From Allobosea sp. CRIB-10 (GTDB taxonomy: Bacteria > Pseudomonadota > Alphaproteobacteria > Rhizobiales > Beijerinckiaceae): a stretch of 64,000 bases of DNA. The DNA is taken from the NCBI RefSeq assembly GCF_900112185.1, contig NZ_FOKP01000019.1, forward strand, positions 1 to 64,000. The letters are read 5' to 3'. The notes beneath the pieces are model-generated. The model saw only the letters and a list, made by a program, of their open reading frames with translations, did no database searches and was not told the origin of the DNA. Position numbers and translations under genes: made by a program. Positions 63,478 to 64,000 of the stretch are shown piece by piece (within the stretch, counting starts at the first letter, position 1; each line of letters opens with the position of its first letter).

Positions 63478-64000
63478 GCTCGGCGACGACGACGGCCGAG
63501 GTCACCAGCGTCGCGCTGCCGCGCGAGCGCGCCAAGGTGCTGCTGCCGGCCATATTGTTCCTGCTGCTGGCGCTGGCGCCGCTCGCCGTCTCGCTCGGCA
63601 TGCCGGCCGGCTGGCTTGCCTTGCTGACGCGGGCGCTGATCTTCGCCATCGCCGCGCTTTCGCTCGACCTGATCCTCGGCGTCGGCGGGCTCGTCTCCTT
63701 CGGCCATGCGGCCTTCCTCGGCATCGGCGCCTATGTCACCGGCATCATGATCACCGAGGGTAAGAGCGAAGCGCTCGTCATCCTGCCAGTGATTCTCGCA
63801 GTCTGCGCTCTGTTCGGCGCGATCACCGGCGCGGTCTGCCTGCGCACGCGCGGCGTCGCCTTCATCATGATCACGCTCGCCTTCGGCCAGATGGTCTACT
63901 TCCTGGCGCAGGCGCTCTCGGCCTATGGCGGCGATGACGGGCTGACGCTCTATGAAAAGAGCACCCTGCTCGCCTTCAACCCGTTCGCGAGCCGGACCTT
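63474..64000 (+). CDS. livM: branched-chain amino acid-type ABC transporter permease (LivM-like), partial
   Basis: ATG 63474 overlaps the livH stop (ATGA); the gene runs off the window after 175 full codons. A cytoplasmic N-terminus (MSSATTTAEVTSVALPRERA) is followed by hydrophobic helices. The LivM signature ALSLDLILGVGGLVSFGHAA and FLGIGAYVTGIMITEG are visible, then LRTRGVAFIMITLAFGQMVY. The remaining half and, in the usual order, the two ATPase genes (livG, livF) should lie beyond base 64000. Confidence 0.9.
   Translation, partial: MSSATTTAEVTSVALPRERAKVLLPAILFLLLALAPLAVSLGMPAGWLALLTRALIFAIAALSLDLILGVGGLVSFGHAAFLGIGAYVTGIMITEGKSEALVILPVILAVCALFGAITGAVCLRTRGVAFIMITLAFGQMVYFLAQALSAYGGDDGLTLYEKSTLLAFNPFASRT

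Overview
The window is about 64 kb of GC-rich (visibly well above 60%), densely packed bacterial chromosome. Third codon positions are almost all G or C, genes are joined by 4-base ATGA/GTGA overlaps, and ABC importers dominate. The protein repertoire (a Rhizobium etli type asparaginase, a TIGR03808-like Tat-exported repeat protein, a DUF3750 protein, PotFGHI, XdhABC next to a BMP-type transporter) points to an alphaproteobacterium of the order Hyphomicrobiales (Rhizobiales), perhaps close to Bosea. That placement is my inference from recognised families, not a database result. No rRNA, tRNA, CRISPR array, integrase or transposase is visible.

Layout. 1-1.6 kb: a small accessory-looking segment with a partial zinc-ribbon-like ORF, a two-gene operon ending in an HTH protein, a promoter carrying a perfect palindrome, and a 0.5 kb non-coding stretch with repeats. 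1.6-5.2 kb (minus): HerA-like ATPase, M20 peptidase and LOG-family protein. 5.4-11 kb: a small Gly-rich protein, then mutA-thiD-mutB, the two methylmalonyl-CoA mutase genes with a thiamine kinase gene between them. The matching chaperone gene meaB lies at 24.6 kb. 11.3-15.3 kb (minus): a fully coupled putrescine importer potFGHI. 15.4-19.7 kb: DUF3750 protein, lytic transglycosylase, trans-sulfuration PLP enzyme with a divergent Lrp regulator, and GNAT. 19.8-24.5 kb: an exported penicillin-acylase-family hydrolase and two DUF900-type lipoprotein hydrolases. 24.6-30.3 kb: meaB, Tat-exported repeat protein, asparaginase, arylformamidase-like hydrolase, stand-alone RAM domain protein and LysR regulator. 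30.5-36.1 kb: a five-gene peptide importer. 36.1-38.8 kb (minus): a three-gene operon of MoxR-type AAA ATPase, DUF2201/VWA protein and LCCL-domain protein. 39-41.4 kb: malic enzyme. 41.6-46.9 kb: a second peptide importer with a fused double ATPase. 47-49.8 kb: an orphan amino-acid binding protein, a CGNR regulator and a D-amino acid transaminase. 49.9-60.9 kb: a purine module (guanine deaminase divergent from xdhABC, which runs into a BMP-type nucleoside/purine importer). 61.2-64 kb: a branched-chain amino-acid type importer cut by the window end.

How it fits together. Most genes serve uptake and breakdown of nitrogen-rich organic compounds (putrescine, peptides, asparagine, purines, sulfur amino acids) plus the methylmalonyl-CoA route into the TCA cycle, with malic enzyme as an anaplerotic or NADPH-forming step. 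The best candidate for an uncharacterised system is the MoxR / DUF2201-VWA / LCCL operon at 36.1-38.8 kb. Several palindromic repeat elements sit in the gaps. One supplies the last codons of the guanine deaminase gene, and another separates xdhB from xdhC inside an otherwise overlapping operon.
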